From Cyanobacteria bacterium OH_CBrB_359 (GTDB lineage Bacteria; Cyanobacteriota; Vampirovibrionia; Gastranaerophilales; Gastranaerophilaceae): DNA of 64,000 nt. Shown here piece by piece: positions 54,908 to 64,000 of this stretch (position 1 is the first letter of the stretch; every line of letters starts with the position of its first letter). The notes under the pieces are model-generated. The model was not told the origin of the DNA, searched no databases, and was given only the letters and a program-made list of their open reading frames with translations. The stretch is from the NCBI GenBank assembly GCA_023433065.1, contig JAEZET010000004.1:62001-126000 (forward strand), in the 5' to 3' direction. Made by a program: the position numbers and the translations under genes.

Positions 54908-55011
54908 ATTCTTTTTACAATTTTTAATAATCATTTGGTGAATTTATTAAATAGAAAAAAAAACTATTCTATAAGCAAATTTTAAAAATTAAGCGATTAG
55001 AGGATAAAATT

Positions 55012-58000
55012 ATGAGAAAACAAGCTTTCCTTAAAAAGGCTTTATCAATATTTATTTGTATATTATTTACATTTGATAATGCATTTGCCTTAAATGCAAC
55101 AACAGACATTTTAAGTCACACTTCAAGTGTAAACCCGACTACAAGCGGAAATACAACTAAAATAACAACAACCCATAATATAGACATGTTTCACTGGTCA
55201 TCATTTAATTTAGGGGCAAAAGAAACTGCGAATTATATTTTTAATACAAACGGTCAAACTGCAGTAAACTATCTTACTCCCGGGGCAAATCCTTCCTCTA
55301 TATACGGTTCTATTGTAAGTTCAGGCGCTAAGGGCAATATTTTTCTCTTTAATCCCAATGGTATTATGATGGGACAAGGCTCATCAGTTACAGGCGCAAA
55401 TACCTTTTTCGCTTCTACGAATAAATTTAATGGAATAGTTGATGGAAAAGTAACCTTCTCTGAAGCTGATATAAATAACTCATTAAATATAGGTAATGTT
55501 CGCTTGAATAATGTTAACAATGCGATTTTTGTTGCGCCAAATGTGATTTTAAAAGCAGACAGCATCAAAACTGCGGATTCCGTTTCTGTCAAAGCAATAG
55601 GCGGAGGCAAATATGATGTCAGTTCGAATATATTTACCAACGTAATAAGTGTCAAAACTCCAATTCCGGACTCAAAAATGATTAATATAGATGCTAAAGT
55701 TGAATCAAATAAAATAGATATTGAAGCTAAAGCCGATGCAAATACCTACGCAACGGCTTTAATTTTAGGTGAAATTAAGGCCAATAAGGCCGTTACGGGA
55801 GATAACGGTGAGATTTATATTGTTGCATCTAATGATAATACATCTTCAGAAGCAGGAGCAAGAATTATACAGAATGCTTTTATAAAAGGTGATAGTGCTC
55901 AGGTTAATATAAATACCCAAAATTTTATACAAAATGGAGATATTGATGTTTCAGGCTCAACAGGGGGTTCTGTAGATATAAAAGCCAACTCTTATGACCA
56001 ATACGCAAATATTGCAGCAAAAGGTGCAAATGGGGCGGGCGGCAATATAGATATAATGGCAACAGAATCTTATATTGCTACAGAAGGCACTTCTTTAAAT
56101 GTATCAGGCAAAACTCAAGGAGGTGATATATCTCTTCAAGGTGATTATCAGATATTATCTTCAGGAAATTATAATTCTTCATCAGCTGGAGGAAAAGGCG
56201 GTGATATTAAAATATCAGCACCTTTGACTAAGCTTTATGGTGTGAATATTGATGTATCAGGGAATACACAGGGTGGGGATGTTTATATAGGTGGAGCAGG
56301 AACTTCCGGCATAGAAATAAACGATAGTTATATATCAATAATAAATGACGGCTCCACCATAAATGCCAGCTCTTCAAACGGCAAAGGCGGTAATGTATAT
56401 ATAGATTCCATAGGAGATACCTATGCATTTGGAACAATTAACACTTCAGGTAAAGGGCTTAATGGCGGATATATAGAATTATGCGGAAAAGAATCTCTAA
56501 AGATAGGCAAAAATATCAGCGCAGGTTTAGGCGGGACTATATACATTGACCCTAAAAATATAATCATAACAGACTCCGAGATAGGAAATATCTGTTATAA
56601 TCTGCTATTTACAGATAGCACCCCAATAAATATATCTCTTGATTTGTCAAAAGGTTCAAATTTCGGAAGCTCAATAGCTCTATACAATAATTTGCTTGCA
56701 GTCGGTGCTGAAGGTTCAGGTTCTACTCACAAAGGTGCAGCATACTTATTTTATTTTGATGAAGGTACAAGATTCAACGACCTTAGTTTATTTAAAACTC
56801 TGGCGGATGGAGTAAATGTGGGCGATACGCAATTATCACTGTCTGATAACGCAAATTTTGGGAGCTCAATTGCTTTAACAAATAAATTTCTTGCAATAGG
56901 AGCAAGCGGTGAAAATAGTGGGGATGGCAAAGTCTTCTTGTTTGATTTTACACCCGACACAGATTACTCCAATCTAAAATATGATATCAGTAAAACAGGA
57001 GATACAGGACAAAAAGCATTTGGAAGCTCATTAGCTCTATATGAATATACTGCTGATGAAACTTACAATTTACTTGCAGTTGGTGCTGAAGGTGGTTCCG
57101 GTAATCTTACGGGGAAAGAATATATTTATAGGTTCACTTATGATTCATCGACAAATCCCTATAATGGAATGTCTCAAATAGCAACCCTTAGCGGACCTTC
57201 CGGTATATTAGATAACGACTATTTTGGCAGTGGTTCTGCATTAAGTACATTTACTTCAGGCGCAACAACTTATGGCTTGCTTGCTGTAGGTGCCAGTGGA
57301 GAGGCTCCGGTTGAAGGAGGAACCGTTTATTTATATCAATTTGATTTAGAAAACCCTTCTGATTTAACTCCGAAATTAGAATTAAATAACGACACAGTGG
57401 GCCTCGTAATAAGTCCCGGCGATGCTTTTGGCAGCTCAATTGCGCTAATGCCAATCACGTTGTTAGAATTGCCTTATAATTTAATTGCGGTAGGCTCAGA
57501 AAATTGTCATTTAACTGACACGGTAAATTCGGGAGGGGTTCATTATTTATCTATAGATAGTGATTACTCTTTAGAAACCAATGGAGCTATCCGTTCAGGA
57601 ACATCAGGGCAACATTTGGGGAGTGGTGTTGCTTTTGGGCAAACTCCTATTGGAAGCCCTACATATGCTTTATTGGCAATGGGACTATCAGGAAACAGCT
57701 CAGTCACCGCATATTCTGAAGCAGGGAAAATTTATTTATTCACATTTACTCCTAATACTAAATACTCAAATTTAAATTTTTATAATGAATATTATGCTGA
57801 TTCGATTGTCAAAGGCACTCAAAGCTTATCAGCAGGTGATCTTTTCGGATCTTCTGTTGCCTTGTATGAAAATTTATTAGCAATAGGAGCAAGAGGCGAT
57901 GCAACGGGGGGTACAGGGACAGGAGCGGTTTATTTATACAATTTTACCTTAGGATCCCTGTATCAAAATTTAACTCTAAATTCAAAACTTGCATATGGAA

Positions 58001-60387
58001 GTAACGTACTTGATACATCAGGTGATGCATATACATTGAATCTGGCTGCAGGCTCGAATTTTGGATTTTCGGTTGCCCTGCAAGACGGATTGCTTGCCGT
58101 AGGCGCAACTGGGGCTGATTCTGGTAAGGGTGCTGTTTATTTGTTTAGTTTTAATTCAGGTACAAATTATTACCCGCTAACTATAAACGAGGTAGTCGAT
58201 GATACTTATCCCGATGTTGACCTGGTCGCAGGAGACCATTTTGGCAGTGGAGTAGCTATAAGTGACAGCTTGCTGGCTGTGGGTGCTGAATATAAGGATG
58301 AGGGTCTTGATGACAAAGCAGGTGCTGTTTATTTATTTACTTATAACAGCGGTACTCCGTTTGTTAATCTTGTTTTGGCAAAAGAATTGCAGTCTATCTC
58401 AGGTTCTTATGAACTGGAGGCGGATGATAATTTTGGAAATGCAGTGTCATTATATGAGAATTATCTTGCGGTCGGGGCTTATCAAGGATCAAGCCAGACA
58501 CCGGCAACTCATACCGGCTCTGTTTATTTGTTTGACGTATCTTCACCAAGTAATCCTTCTCGTATAACAACAATTTCATCTGTTCCCGGCAACACTTTGA
58601 CTAATTTCGGAAGTTCTGTATCGTTATACGATAACAAGCTGGGAGTTGGTGATATGACATCTGATTCATATAAAGGTTCTGTCTATTTATTTTATATAAA
58701 TAATGACGATTATGCTAACCCTGTTTTTAGTAAAAAACTTAAAAACAGAACAGAGTTAATTAATAACTCAGGAGGAACATACACTTTAAATTTAGAAGGA
58801 TATAACCAATTCGGGTGTTCAATTTCTATATATGAAAACTTACTAGCCATAGGTGCGCAGTTATATAGTAAAAATAATTCATCTACCCATGAGGGAACAG
58901 TCTATTTGTTAAATATACTGGACACAACCATCTCTGATTATACATTTGGGGCATATCCGTCAGCCACTCTTTATATACCCACATCTTTACTTTCAAGCTG
59001 GCTTAATTCAGGTAATGTTACTCTTCAGGCGAATAATGATATTGAATTTCAAAGCCCGGTAACTATTTCGGATGGAGCAGGGAATACCCTTATCTTGCAA
59101 GCCGGAGGAAGTATCACTATAGATGATAATTTGGCAATAGATTTGGGAAATGCAGACCTAGATGCCACAGCAAATGAAAATGCAACAGGAACAGCTCTTG
59201 TAGATGATGACCATGAATCTGTTATGGCTGAATTTAAAATGTATATAAATTCTTCAATTACAACTGACGGAAATGTAACTATAACTATGAATACAGGGGA
59301 AGGAAAGACATTTTTAGAAAGCGGAGATATCACGTTGGAATCTATTTCAGCAAAAAATATTTTTGTTTATAACAATGGTACAACAATAGGTTCTGACATA
59401 ATTCTAAACGATATTTTAACAACAATAGCAACAACTGCTAATCCATTAATATTATCTTCTGATAAAGGAAATATAATAAACAATCATGGTGAAGGAGCAC
59501 TTGTCGTAGATTCCGATCAAAGATGGTTAATCTATACAGGTAGCCCTAATCAGACAAACCTAAACGGACTTACATGTGTAAACACATACTATTCTGCAAA
59601 TATTTCCACAGTTCCTCCATCATCAGTATGCTTCGGGGATAGTGTTCTATATAGAAGTTCCGCTCCTAGCTCGCACGGAGGTAGCTCTGTAGGAGGTATT
59701 ATTGCAGGCGGCACAGTAGGTGGTGTAGCAGCAGGTGGAGCTGCAGCAGGTGCAGCAGGGTTAGGTTTCTTGCCGGGATTGTTGCTCGGACTTGCCTCTC
59801 CAATACAATTTGATGAAACAATGATTGATATCATAGATAAAAATGTGCAATCATATCCCCTATTAGTTAGAGATATTCAATACGTTTATCAAACAGATGA
59901 TATAAGCAAACTTACCCCTGATGATATAGGAATGGCAAGGTTCATCCCTGATCAGGATATAACCAATGGCTCTTATGAAATGCTTAAATTTAAGGTTCCG
60001 AATGAACTTATGAATTCACCAAAAGGTGTTAGAGTAGTTATAACTCAAAAAAGCTTACCTTTCGCAATTCATAAAAATATACCCGATATGAATTTCAACG
60101 TATTCAACTCAATACCAGACAATCAGCTCAGTAGTATCTACAGAACAAGACGTTTCTTGAAACCAAAATACATGTCAGATAAAACCATTACTACGGCTAC
60201 AAATATAATGAGTCCTAACGACGGTATAGTCCAAAAAACTATATATATAAGCCCTTCTCAGACCAAAAATGGCCTGTCGGTTGTTGTAAATAATCTGAAA
60301 AATGGGCACTTCCCAAGAAAAAGCAATCTTGATGAACTTACAAAACAAGCTTATGCTCTTGTAGTTCAGTTTTCAGCGCTCGAATAG
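55012..60387 (+). CDS. Two-partner secretion exoprotein (TpsA) with FG-GAP-like repeats
   Basis: A 1791-residue secreted protein. Residues 1-27 are a signal peptide. Residues ~28-200 are the TPS domain recognised by TpsB: HNIDMFHWSSFNLG, YIFNTNGQT, and LFNPNGIMMGQGSSV, the NPNGI hallmark. Residues ~200-540 are a beta-helix (repeated GGDI/GGNI turns). Residues ~551-1302 hold twelve FG-GAP-like repeats, each of ~60 residues with a core such as FGSSIALYNNLLAVGAE and a closing AVYLF strand; they would build one or two beta-propellers. More beta-helix follows, then at about residue 1556 a Gly/Ala-rich hydrophobic stretch (GGIIAGGTVGGVAAGGAAAG) and a ~200-residue C-terminal region. Likely an adhesin. 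AGAGGA lies 8 bases before the ATG. Confidence 0.9.
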   Translation: MRKQAFLKKALSIFICILFTFDNAFALNATTDILSHTSSVNPTTSGNTTKITTTHNIDMFHWSSFNLGAKETANYIFNTNGQTAVNYLTPGANPSSIYGSIVSSGAKGNIFLFNPNGIMMGQGSSVTGANTFFASTNKFNGIVDGKVTFSEADINNSLNIGNVRLNNVNNAIFVAPNVILKADSIKTADSVSVKAIGGGKYDVSSNIFTNVISVKTPIPDSKMINIDAKVESNKIDIEAKADANTYATALILGEIKANKAVTGDNGEIYIVASNDNTSSEAGARIIQNAFIKGDSAQVNINTQNFIQNGDIDVSGSTGGSVDIKANSYDQYANIAAKGANGAGGNIDIMATESYIATEGTSLNVSGKTQGGDISLQGDYQILSSGNYNSSSAGGKGGDIKISAPLTKLYGVNIDVSGNTQGGDVYIGGAGTSGIEINDSYISIINDGSTINASSSNGKGGNVYIDSIGDTYAFGTINTSGKGLNGGYIELCGKESLKIGKNISAGLGGTIYIDPKNIIITDSEIGNICYNLLFTDSTPINISLDLSKGSNFGSSIALYNNLLAVGAEGSGSTHKGAAYLFYFDEGTRFNDLSLFKTLADGVNVGDTQLSLSDNANFGSSIALTNKFLAIGASGENSGDGKVFLFDFTPDTDYSNLKYDISKTGDTGQKAFGSSLALYEYTADETYNLLAVGAEGGSGNLTGKEYIYRFTYDSSTNPYNGMSQIATLSGPSGILDNDYFGSGSALSTFTSGATTYGLLAVGASGEAPVEGGTVYLYQFDLENPSDLTPKLELNNDTVGLVISPGDAFGSSIALMPITLLELPYNLIAVGSENCHLTDTVNSGGVHYLSIDSDYSLETNGAIRSGTSGQHLGSGVAFGQTPIGSPTYALLAMGLSGNSSVTAYSEAGKIYLFTFTPNTKYSNLNFYNEYYADSIVKGTQSLSAGDLFGSSVALYENLLAIGARGDATGGTGTGAVYLYNFTLGSLYQNLTLNSKLAYGSNVLDTSGDAYTLNLAAGSNFGFSVALQDGLLAVGATGADSGKGAVYLFSFNSGTNYYPLTINEVVDDTYPDVDLVAGDHFGSGVAISDSLLAVGAEYKDEGLDDKAGAVYLFTYNSGTPFVNLVLAKELQSISGSYELEADDNFGNAVSLYENYLAVGAYQGSSQTPATHTGSVYLFDVSSPSNPSRITTISSVPGNTLTNFGSSVSLYDNKLGVGDMTSDSYKGSVYLFYINNDDYANPVFSKKLKNRTELINNSGGTYTLNLEGYNQFGCSISIYENLLAIGAQLYSKNNSSTHEGTVYLLNILDTTISDYTFGAYPSATLYIPTSLLSSWLNSGNVTLQANNDIEFQSPVTISDGAGNTLILQAGGSITIDDNLAIDLGNADLDATANENATGTALVDDDHESVMAEFKMYINSSITTDGNVTITMNTGEGKTFLESGDITLESISAKNIFVYNNGTTIGSDIILNDILTTIATTANPLILSSDKGNIINNHGEGALVVDSDQRWLIYTGSPNQTNLNGLTCVNTYYSANISTVPPSSVCFGDSVLYRSSAPSSHGGSSVGGIIAGGTVGGVAAGGAAAGAAGLGFLPGLLLGLASPIQFDETMIDIIDKNVQSYPLLVRDIQYVYQTDDISKLTPDDIGMARFIPDQDITNGSYEMLKFKVPNELMNSPKGVRVVITQKSLPFAIHKNIPDMNFNVFNSIPDNQLSSIYRTRRFLKPKYMSDKTITTATNIMSPNDGIVQKTIYISPSQTKNGLSVVVNNLKNGHFPRKSNLDELTKQAYALVVQFSALE
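56662..58920 (+). repeat. Twelve FG-GAP-like coding repeats
   Basis: Each unit encodes F-G-S-(S/G)-(I/V)-A-L, then L-L-A-(V/I)-G-A, a variable loop and Y-L-F. Unit length varies with loop insertions (units 3-6 are longest). The DNA copies are diverged, not recent duplications. Confidence 0.8.
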
Positions 60388-60691
60388 TAACTTTAGCCTT
60401 GTCGAATAATGTAAAAATCAGCAAAAGTCTCATTAATAATAATGTGAAAAGAATTTTGCTTAACTTTCGGACTTTTATTTTTGAATTTAGTATAAAACTA
60501 TATATAAAAATTGGCAGGGTTTTAAAATGTTATTCAAAAATACCTTAAAACTACGAAAAAACTTGATTTCCGTTAATTTTTATTAAATTTACATATCCAA
60601 AATAGCAAAAATAATAATTATAAACTTACTATATTAGGAGATAATTTTAAAACTTATATAATTAAATTAAGTATAGAAAGTTCGTTGAATT
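60388..60691. other. Intergenic region after tpsA
   Basis: 304 bases. AAAAGTC (60423-60429) can pair with GACTTTT (60470-60476), followed by ATTTTTG, with an inner GAAAAG/CTTTC stem: a possible tpsA terminator. The rest is AT-rich leader of the kinase gene; an AGGAG at 60646 has no start codon after it. No open frame of note. Confidence 0.4.
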
Positions 60692-62209
60692 ATGTTGGTT
60701 AAGTTCGGTTCAAATAATTTGCAATTATTAACAACTCCTAACTTATTAAATATTCAAGATACTAATAAAAAAAATACAAATTCAACTTATAAAATAAAAT
60801 ATTTAAACAAACCTAAAACTCCATTATTGGATAATTGGCAAGCATATTTAATTTCATTTACAAGCAGAGTAAATCATATAGAGCCATACAATGCCCCTCT
60901 CACTGAAGAAGCTAAAGATTTCATAGATAAATTTGAAGAAGTTGGCGATAGTGAAAGAACCAAAAAATTAAATTGCAAATATCTGGGGGAAGGAGTATAT
61001 TCTAAAGCCTATTTTGTTCCGAATTTAAACTTTGTAATTAAAGAAAATAAAAGAAAACCAATAATTCCCCCAAAAAGACCTGATCAAATGGGTAGTTTGT
61101 CTCATGAAAACAGCATATTATATGGAATCAATGAACATGTAGACCATTCACAAAAAGGGATAGCTTATGTTGAAACAGAAAATGGGGGGCAATTCCTAAT
61201 ATCATCATTTGTTGCCGGAAAAAAAATGGATCCTAAGACAAATCCTATTGATGAAAAAACTATGGATCGATTGTTGAGAACATTATATCGTCTCGATAAA
61301 AGTAATATTTTAAATTCTGACTTAAGTGGCTCTAATATTCTTATTACAGAAGATAAATACGCAAATTTAATTGATTTTCAATGGGGAGAAAAAACCAATC
61401 CAAGTTATTCCAATTCTTATTATAAAAACTTTTCGTTTCCTGAATTTGAAGCGCCTAATAATATGACATCATACGAAGGAGCTTCTTTGTCCGGATATTT
61501 GAATCGTCTTGATAATGGAAGAGAGTTTTTAGAAAAATACCTGTTTTTAAAATCTCATTATTGTGAAAAAAAAGCAAAAAAACTTCAAGAGTTATATTCA
61601 GAGACAAGAAGCTCTTATTTGCCCGAAAGAATAGAGTTCGAAAATTTAAAAGCATATGCCTATACGCACCCTACCGATAATGTAATCAATGCCGAATTGC
61701 TAAAAATGAATATAATAAAGAATCATAGAAATCAGTATACTTTTTATGACGAAAATGTTGTTGAATCAAGAAATATGCTAGTTGCTATAAACCATTGCAT
61801 AAAAGCGAAATACAGTGCCGATAAACTTGCTCAATTAAAAAGCGATTCTGAAGACCCTTTTATAAACAAATATTTTAAATATATGAATAAATATGGGGTG
61901 TTTTGGCAAACAAATTGCAGAAATTGGTATCCCGAAACTCTCAAATGGATTTATAGAGTTGTAGCCGGAGACGAATATGCAATTCCGACAATCTATTTCC
62001 CTGAAGAAATAACTCCAGTGACTTTTTCAAAAGATTTAAGAAGGTTTTGTGTTGATAATAAAGATGACAAATTAACAGACTATTCTAAAATAAGCTTATT
62101 AACTAAAGAATTAGAAAGTAAATTCTTACAAGCACATCAATATGGTTCTTCTTATGAGAGTTATAATCAGGTATCAAGTCTTATTGACAATTATTTCAAA
62201 AACGACTAA
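60692..62209 (+). CDS. Divergent protein-kinase-fold protein
   Basis: A 505-residue protein. Residues ~1-90 are a leader rich in Asn/Lys with AYLISFTSRVN. The kinase features follow: the glycine loop LGEGVYSKAYFV (G99, G101), Lys117 in FVIKENK, the catalytic segment ILNSDLSGSNILI (Asp210 and Asn215, with NSD in place of HRD) and DFQWG in place of DFG (Asp228). All catalytic residues needed for phosphotransfer are present. The C-terminal ~250 residues are unrecognised helices. Kinase-like proteins of this kind are often effectors delivered to eukaryotic hosts or small-molecule kinases; the target is unknown. It is 11 bases upstream of a PHP phosphoesterase gene and forms a two-gene unit with it. 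The Shine-Dalgarno is weak (AGAAAG, distant). Confidence 0.75.
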   Translation: MLVKFGSNNLQLLTTPNLLNIQDTNKKNTNSTYKIKYLNKPKTPLLDNWQAYLISFTSRVNHIEPYNAPLTEEAKDFIDKFEEVGDSERTKKLNCKYLGEGVYSKAYFVPNLNFVIKENKRKPIIPPKRPDQMGSLSHENSILYGINEHVDHSQKGIAYVETENGGQFLISSFVAGKKMDPKTNPIDEKTMDRLLRTLYRLDKSNILNSDLSGSNILITEDKYANLIDFQWGEKTNPSYSNSYYKNFSFPEFEAPNNMTSYEGASLSGYLNRLDNGREFLEKYLFLKSHYCEKKAKKLQELYSETRSSYLPERIEFENLKAYAYTHPTDNVINAELLKMNIIKNHRNQYTFYDENVVESRNMLVAINHCIKAKYSADKLAQLKSDSEDPFINKYFKYMNKYGVFWQTNCRNWYPETLKWIYRVVAGDEYAIPTIYFPEEITPVTFSKDLRRFCVDNKDDKLTDYSKISLLTKELESKFLQAHQYGSSYESYNQVSSLIDNYFKND

Positions 62210-62220
62210 GAAAGTTATAT

Positions 62221-63807
62221 ATGCAAGTTAACAAAGATTTATTCAAAGATTTTCAATTAATAAAGAACAATAGTAGCATTAGTTCTGTTAATAACAGCGT
62301 AAATAATATTAAAACAGATACAACTCCCAAAGAGATTCAAAAAAACTCTAAATCCGCAATATATGTTTTATCCGGAATTGTTGCTTTTGGAGCTATTATT
62401 GGCGGTATTGCCTATTCAGCAAAAAAAGGCAGAAAAATTAAAAATTCACCTATAGAAAAAGTTATTCCTGATAATTTAAAAATAATTGACAAAGATTTTA
62501 AAGACTCAATAATTCGAGGACTAAGAGAAAAATTTGGAATAAAAACGGTTAAAATTGCTGATTTAAATTCCATAGTAGGCCCTGAAGAATTTTTAGATTT
62601 AGTAAAAAAATACTCAATTAACGATTACCGAATATCTTCTGATTTTGTTGTTGATATGCAAGGAGCAGCTGACAGAAAATTATATGAAAGATCTTTAAAA
62701 AACTGGCCTCTTGATAAATTAGAAACTTACTATAAACCGATAAAAAATGGAAAATTTAGAATATCATTACATACACATTCAAATTTCTCGGACGGTAAAG
62801 CTACATCTTTTGAATTCATTGAAAGTGCAAGAAAATATGCGGATAAAGTTGCAAGATTAAATCCTGATGACGGGAAACCACCTTTTTTAGTAGCTCTTAC
62901 TGACCATGATAATGTAGACGGCTGTCAGGAGATTATAAAAATAATCTCTCAAAATCCTGAAAAATATAAAAATCTTAAATTTGTATCAGGTTGTGAGTTT
63001 AGTGTCAAAAATAAAGTTTATAGAAAAACTTCAAACTCAATGTTCCAAGAATATATTATTAACCATGATTTAACGGGCCTTGCGCTAAACCCGTTTGATG
63101 AAAAACTAATAAAAATGCTAAATGACTTAAAAAATGCAAGAGAAAAAACATTACGTGACTTTCTGAAAACATTTCAAAATCCCTTAGATAAACATCAATA
63201 CACACTTGAAGAATTGGTAGAAGAACAAAGCAAAGAAAATGGTTTCAAATCTGATAAAAGAACTCTTCAAACAAGGTCCGGGGTTGTTTATGTAAGGCAT
63301 GCAATAGAATGTTTGCAAAATAAAATTAAACAGTCTTATAACCAAAATAACAGACCTTACGAAGATATAATAAATTATTTAAGAAATAAGATTGATGAAC
63401 TTGATAAAACAGATATTCCTGATATTGAAAAAGTAATTAATACTGTAAAAGAGAACAAAGGTTTTACTTCTCTTACTCACCCTATGAAAAGTTTTTGGGG
63501 AGATCTTGATGCAGTGAATCTGACAGAATTGAAAAGAAAAGGAGTAGACGGCATTGAGGCTTACCAGCAGTATAGTCCTTCAAAATACTATGAGCTGAAA
63601 GAATACCACCAAAATAATACCAGTCCGTTTTATGCACAATCCCCTAATGAAATTGCAAAAAAATTGATGAATTATTATGAAAGTTTTGCCAAGAAAAATG
63701 ATATGTTTATATCAGGTGGCACAGATTGCCATGAAAAGACTCAGATTTTTAGCAGAGAACCGGCTATTAGCCAAGAATTATTAGACTTACTGTTAAATTC
63801 AGACTGA
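62221..63807 (+). CDS. Membrane-anchored PHP-domain phosphoesterase
   Basis: A 528-residue protein. Residues ~1-43 are a Ser/Asn-rich leader, then a membrane helix (SAIYVLSGIVAFGAIIGGIA, about 42-62) and a basic stop (KKGRK). From about residue 180 there is a PHP metallophosphoesterase: HTHSNFSDG (H184, H186, D192), ALTDHDNVDG, SGCEFS, SLTHP and the final GGTDCHE, a full metal-ligand set. A ~150-residue insertion lies between SGCEFS and SLTHP. PHP domains hydrolyse phosphoesters such as histidinol phosphate or nucleotides; the substrate here is unknown. AAGAAAG precedes the ATG. It is downstream of, and likely coupled to, the kinase-like gene. Confidence 0.85.
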   Translation: MQVNKDLFKDFQLIKNNSSISSVNNSVNNIKTDTTPKEIQKNSKSAIYVLSGIVAFGAIIGGIAYSAKKGRKIKNSPIEKVIPDNLKIIDKDFKDSIIRGLREKFGIKTVKIADLNSIVGPEEFLDLVKKYSINDYRISSDFVVDMQGAADRKLYERSLKNWPLDKLETYYKPIKNGKFRISLHTHSNFSDGKATSFEFIESARKYADKVARLNPDDGKPPFLVALTDHDNVDGCQEIIKIISQNPEKYKNLKFVSGCEFSVKNKVYRKTSNSMFQEYIINHDLTGLALNPFDEKLIKMLNDLKNAREKTLRDFLKTFQNPLDKHQYTLEELVEEQSKENGFKSDKRTLQTRSGVVYVRHAIECLQNKIKQSYNQNNRPYEDIINYLRNKIDELDKTDIPDIEKVINTVKENKGFTSLTHPMKSFWGDLDAVNLTELKRKGVDGIEAYQQYSPSKYYELKEYHQNNTSPFYAQSPNEIAKKLMNYYESFAKKNDMFISGGTDCHEKTQIFSREPAISQELLDLLLNSD

Positions 63808-63809
63808 TA

Positions 63810-64000
63810 TTATTTATTGATTAATGATAAATTACTGAAAATTTTTGGCCCATTATGATTTTGAAAAGTATAAAAATTATTTGTATTTATAAAATTTTCC
63901 TTGTTTGAATTTCTTGATTGTATTAATTTTAAAGCACTTATAATGCCTGCAGAAAGAGCTAGTGCCGCTATTATTAATTTGTTTTTATTTGTTTTTACTG
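63810..64000 (-). CDS. Unknown membrane-anchored protein, partial
   Basis: On the minus strand a frame is open from the window edge to a TAA at 63810-63812 (63 codons). It begins with a basic stretch and a hydrophobic helix (KLIIAALALSAGIISALKLI), then a short Asn-rich tail ending FQNHNGPKIFSN. The start codon must lie outside the window. It converges on the PHP gene with a 2-base gap. The helix resembles the anchor of the PHP protein in style only. Confidence 0.4.
   Translation of the reverse strand, partial: VKTNKNKLIIAALALSAGIISALKLIQSRNSNKENFINTNNFYTFQNHNGPKIFSNLSLINK

Noticed and set aside
1..64000. CRISPR arrays, rRNA, tRNA, insertion sequences, prophage
   Set aside because: No spaced direct repeats, no rRNA or cloverleaf signature and no transposase or integrase gene was seen by eye; a tRNA could be missed without a covariance search.

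Overview
The window is AT-rich and comes from a Gram-negative-type bacterium: it encodes TolC-like outer-membrane channels, lipoprotein-type periplasmic adaptors, a two-partner secretion pair with an OmpH/Skp chaperone, and a MacAB-like exporter. Several unrelated enzymes carry N-terminal extensions ending in a short '(I/V)xFxG'-like motif. From memory I associate this style, together with very low GC and giant multidomain proteins, with gut Vampirovibrionia/Melainabacteria (Gastranaerophilales). That placement is an inference; no rRNA or tRNA gene was found to test it.

Layout. 1-8.2 kb: the 3' end of an unknown gene, an ADP-ribosylglycohydrolase, a CDF zinc exporter behind a near-consensus promoter, a GT-C-like membrane protein, tcdA, an MscS channel, a 57-codon candidate gene and prs. 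8.2-13.8 kb: an 1862-residue protein with an HD domain. 14-19.8 kb: a complete heavy-metal RND efflux operon (channel, pump, adaptor). 20-25.8 kb: a TylF-type methyltransferase, rtcB, an unknown small protein, and a 943-residue protein that shares its N-terminal domain with the 1862-residue protein but carries a calpain-like protease. 25.9-33.2 kb: a split ChrA transporter, an MFS exporter and a TolC-MacA-MacB export operon. 33.3-36.5 kb: a lone ABC ATPase, a membrane/GAF sensor and a cysteine hydrolase.

36.7-47.8 kb is the most unusual region. A 49-residue peptide gene with an acidic front and a Cys-rich tail lies behind a near-consensus promoter and a CRP-type palindrome. It is followed by a GT8 glycosyltransferase. 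Divergent from it are two paralogous B12-type radical SAM enzymes with an unusual CX4CX2C motif, and further on a third radical SAM enzyme and two acyltransferase-fold proteins. An SGNH hydrolase and a PurD-remnant/TupA ATP-grasp fusion sit on the far side. This looks like a candidate locus for a ribosomally made, modified peptide; a surface-glycan locus is the main alternative.

48-64 kb: a HAD phosphatase, an SDR dehydrogenase, an outer-membrane barrel gene with a frameshift in a T9 run inside its signal peptide, a methyltransferase preceded by a 105-nt inverted repeat, a divergent two-partner secretion system (Skp-TpsB and a 1791-residue TpsA with twelve FG-GAP-like repeats), and a two-gene unit encoding a divergent protein kinase and a membrane-anchored PHP phosphoesterase. 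A second theme of the window is a set of enzymes (ADP-ribosylglycohydrolase, Prs, RtcB, calpain-like protease, HD protein, kinase) with disordered N-terminal extensions and related short motifs, which may be a sorting or secretion tag.
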